From: an uncultured Collinsella sp.
Lineage (GTDB): Bacteria > Actinomycetota > Coriobacteriia > Coriobacteriales > Coriobacteriaceae
Length of the DNA: 42,153 bases
Direction of reading: 5' to 3'
NCBI GenBank assembly: GCA_959606065.1
Contig: CAUHHV010000020.1
Coordinates: forward strand, 1 to 42,153
The position numbers were made by a program, and so were the translations under genes. The notes under the pieces were generated by a model that saw only the letters and a list, made by a program, of their open reading frames with translations, searched no databases and was not told the DNA's origin. Positions 41,547 through 42,153 of this stretch are shown here, in pieces. Each line of letters begins with the position of its first letter. The stretch's first letter is position 1.

Positions 41547-42153
41547 CTATTTGGCAAGGTGTTTTTTAGAATCCATTTTGCGCTCGGCCTCGAAGGCCCG
41601 CCTGTCCCAATCGAGCGGAAGTCCGGCCTCGACCCATGCCTCGTAGGCCCTCCTTATGGGCTTGAGCTCCCTTTGGCCCCTCTCCAGCATCGAGATGTAC
41701 TTCTCGCTGGTTCCCAATATGGACGCCGCCCTCGCCTGGCTGACCTTCGCCGCGCGCCTGGCCGCCACGAGCTCCGAGGCGTCCTCGGGCCTCCTGATCT
41801 CGTGCGGGTGCATCAGCGCCCGGTACGCCTCCCTGGCCACGTAGCGCTTGAGGCACCTCATGACCTCCCTGTCGCTCTTTCCCCGCCCCCTGGCCCTCTC
41901 GGCGTACTCGGCGGTCTCGGGGTCGCGCATGACCCTCTGCCTCGCGATCTCGTGCAGCGCGCTGTTCGCCTGCCGGTCGCCGCCCCTGTTGAGCCTGTGC
42001 CTCACGGTCTTGCCGCTCGAGGCGGGGATGGGGCAGGCCCCGCATATCGCCGCGAACGACGCCTCGGAGCGCAGCCTGCCCGGGTTGTCCCCGGCCGCGA
42101 TGTTAGCGCTACTGTAAAAACAACCATTTTGACCAACGCTCAATAACCAATCA
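41547..42153 (-). CDS. IS110-family transposase, C-terminal part with HTH domain (partial)
   Basis: About the last 180 codons of an IS110-type transposase are visible: AAGDNPGRLRSEASFAAICG, then the SSGK motif holding the candidate catalytic serine, RHRLNRGGDRQANSALHEI and CLKRYVAREAYRALM, which is the transposase_20 domain (about 16-110 from the TTG at 42143). It continues into an XRE-like helix-turn-helix (about 122-170, ASELVAARRAAKVSQARAAS and following), unusual for this family. The N-terminal DEDD/RuvC-like domain is not in the window. GC content falls abruptly above about 42097, where the translation no longer resembles a transposase, so the element may be truncated there; the frame stays open to the window edge. 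The segment is visibly GC-richer than the rest, suggesting transfer. Confidence 0.75.
   Translation of the reverse strand, partial: DWLLSVGQNGCFYSSANIAAGDNPGRLRSEASFAAICGACPIPASSGKTVRHRLNRGGDRQANSALHEIARQRVMRDPETAEYAERARGRGKSDREVMRCLKRYVAREAYRALMHPHEIRRPEDASELVAARRAAKVSQARAASILGTSEKYISMLERGQRELKPIRRAYEAWVEAGLPLDWDRRAFEAERKMDSKKHLAK

Noticed and set aside
1..42153. CRISPR arrays, tRNA or rRNA genes, phage genes
   Set aside because: Reading all intergenic stretches showed no regularly spaced direct repeats, no cloverleaf with a TTC-loop consensus and no rRNA-like segment.

Overview
The window looks like a chromosomal segment of a moderately GC-rich Gram-positive bacterium of the Actinobacteria, most plausibly class Coriobacteriia and Collinsella-like. 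This placement is inferred from the uvrC - rapZ - whiA - gap - pgk - tpiA - secG gene order, an actinobacterial type of RapZ P-loop, a near-consensus Gram-positive LexA site at uvrA and the set of host-associated sugar genes. No database search was possible.

Layout. (1) 0.2-3.7 kb, plus strand: coaE, a lytic transglycosylase and uvrB. (2) 3.8-9.9 kb, minus strand: two unrelated FAD-binding proteins, an Mrp/ApbC iron-sulfur carrier ATPase and an LTA-synthase-like membrane sulfatase. (3) 10-17.2 kb, plus strand: uvrA, then a tight ybaK-murJ-uvrC unit, so all three subunits of the UvrABC excinuclease lie within 17 kb. (4) 17.2-28.0 kb, plus strand: a sialic acid (N-acetylneuraminate) uptake and catabolism cluster. 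It holds a peptide-type ABC importer with a permease-ATPase fusion (SatABCD/SiaEFGI architecture), an acetyl-esterase followed by an apparently inactive paralogue, a Neu5Ac-lyase-type aldolase, a ROK kinase and NanE. (5) 28.0-35.2 kb: rapZ, whiA, gap, pgk, tpiA, gpmI and secG. (6) 35.3-41.4 kb: a complete oppABCDF peptide importer. (7) 41.5 kb to the end, minus strand: the C-terminal part of an IS110-family transposase carrying an HTH domain, in visibly GC-richer DNA, cut by the window edge.

How it works together. The nan cluster should import sialic acid, remove O-acetyl groups, cleave it to ManNAc plus pyruvate, phosphorylate ManNAc and epimerise it to GlcNAc-6-P. NagA, NagB, a sialidase and a cluster-specific regulator are not in the window. 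The glycolytic block next door would process the resulting sugar phosphate. The nan cluster sits exactly between uvrC and rapZ, which are neighbours in other actinobacteria, so it looks like an insertion into a conserved housekeeping block.

Most unusual points: a structured 5' leader before the nan operon (three-way-junction-like fold plus a hairpin over the ribosome binding site); an esterase/pseudo-esterase pair; an 88-nt rod-like inverted repeat between the aldolase and kinase genes; strong hairpins between transporter genes; a perfect 14-bp palindrome upstream of gap whose core recurs upstream of the nan and opp operons; loss of yvcK between rapZ and whiA; and a transposase-HTH fusion.
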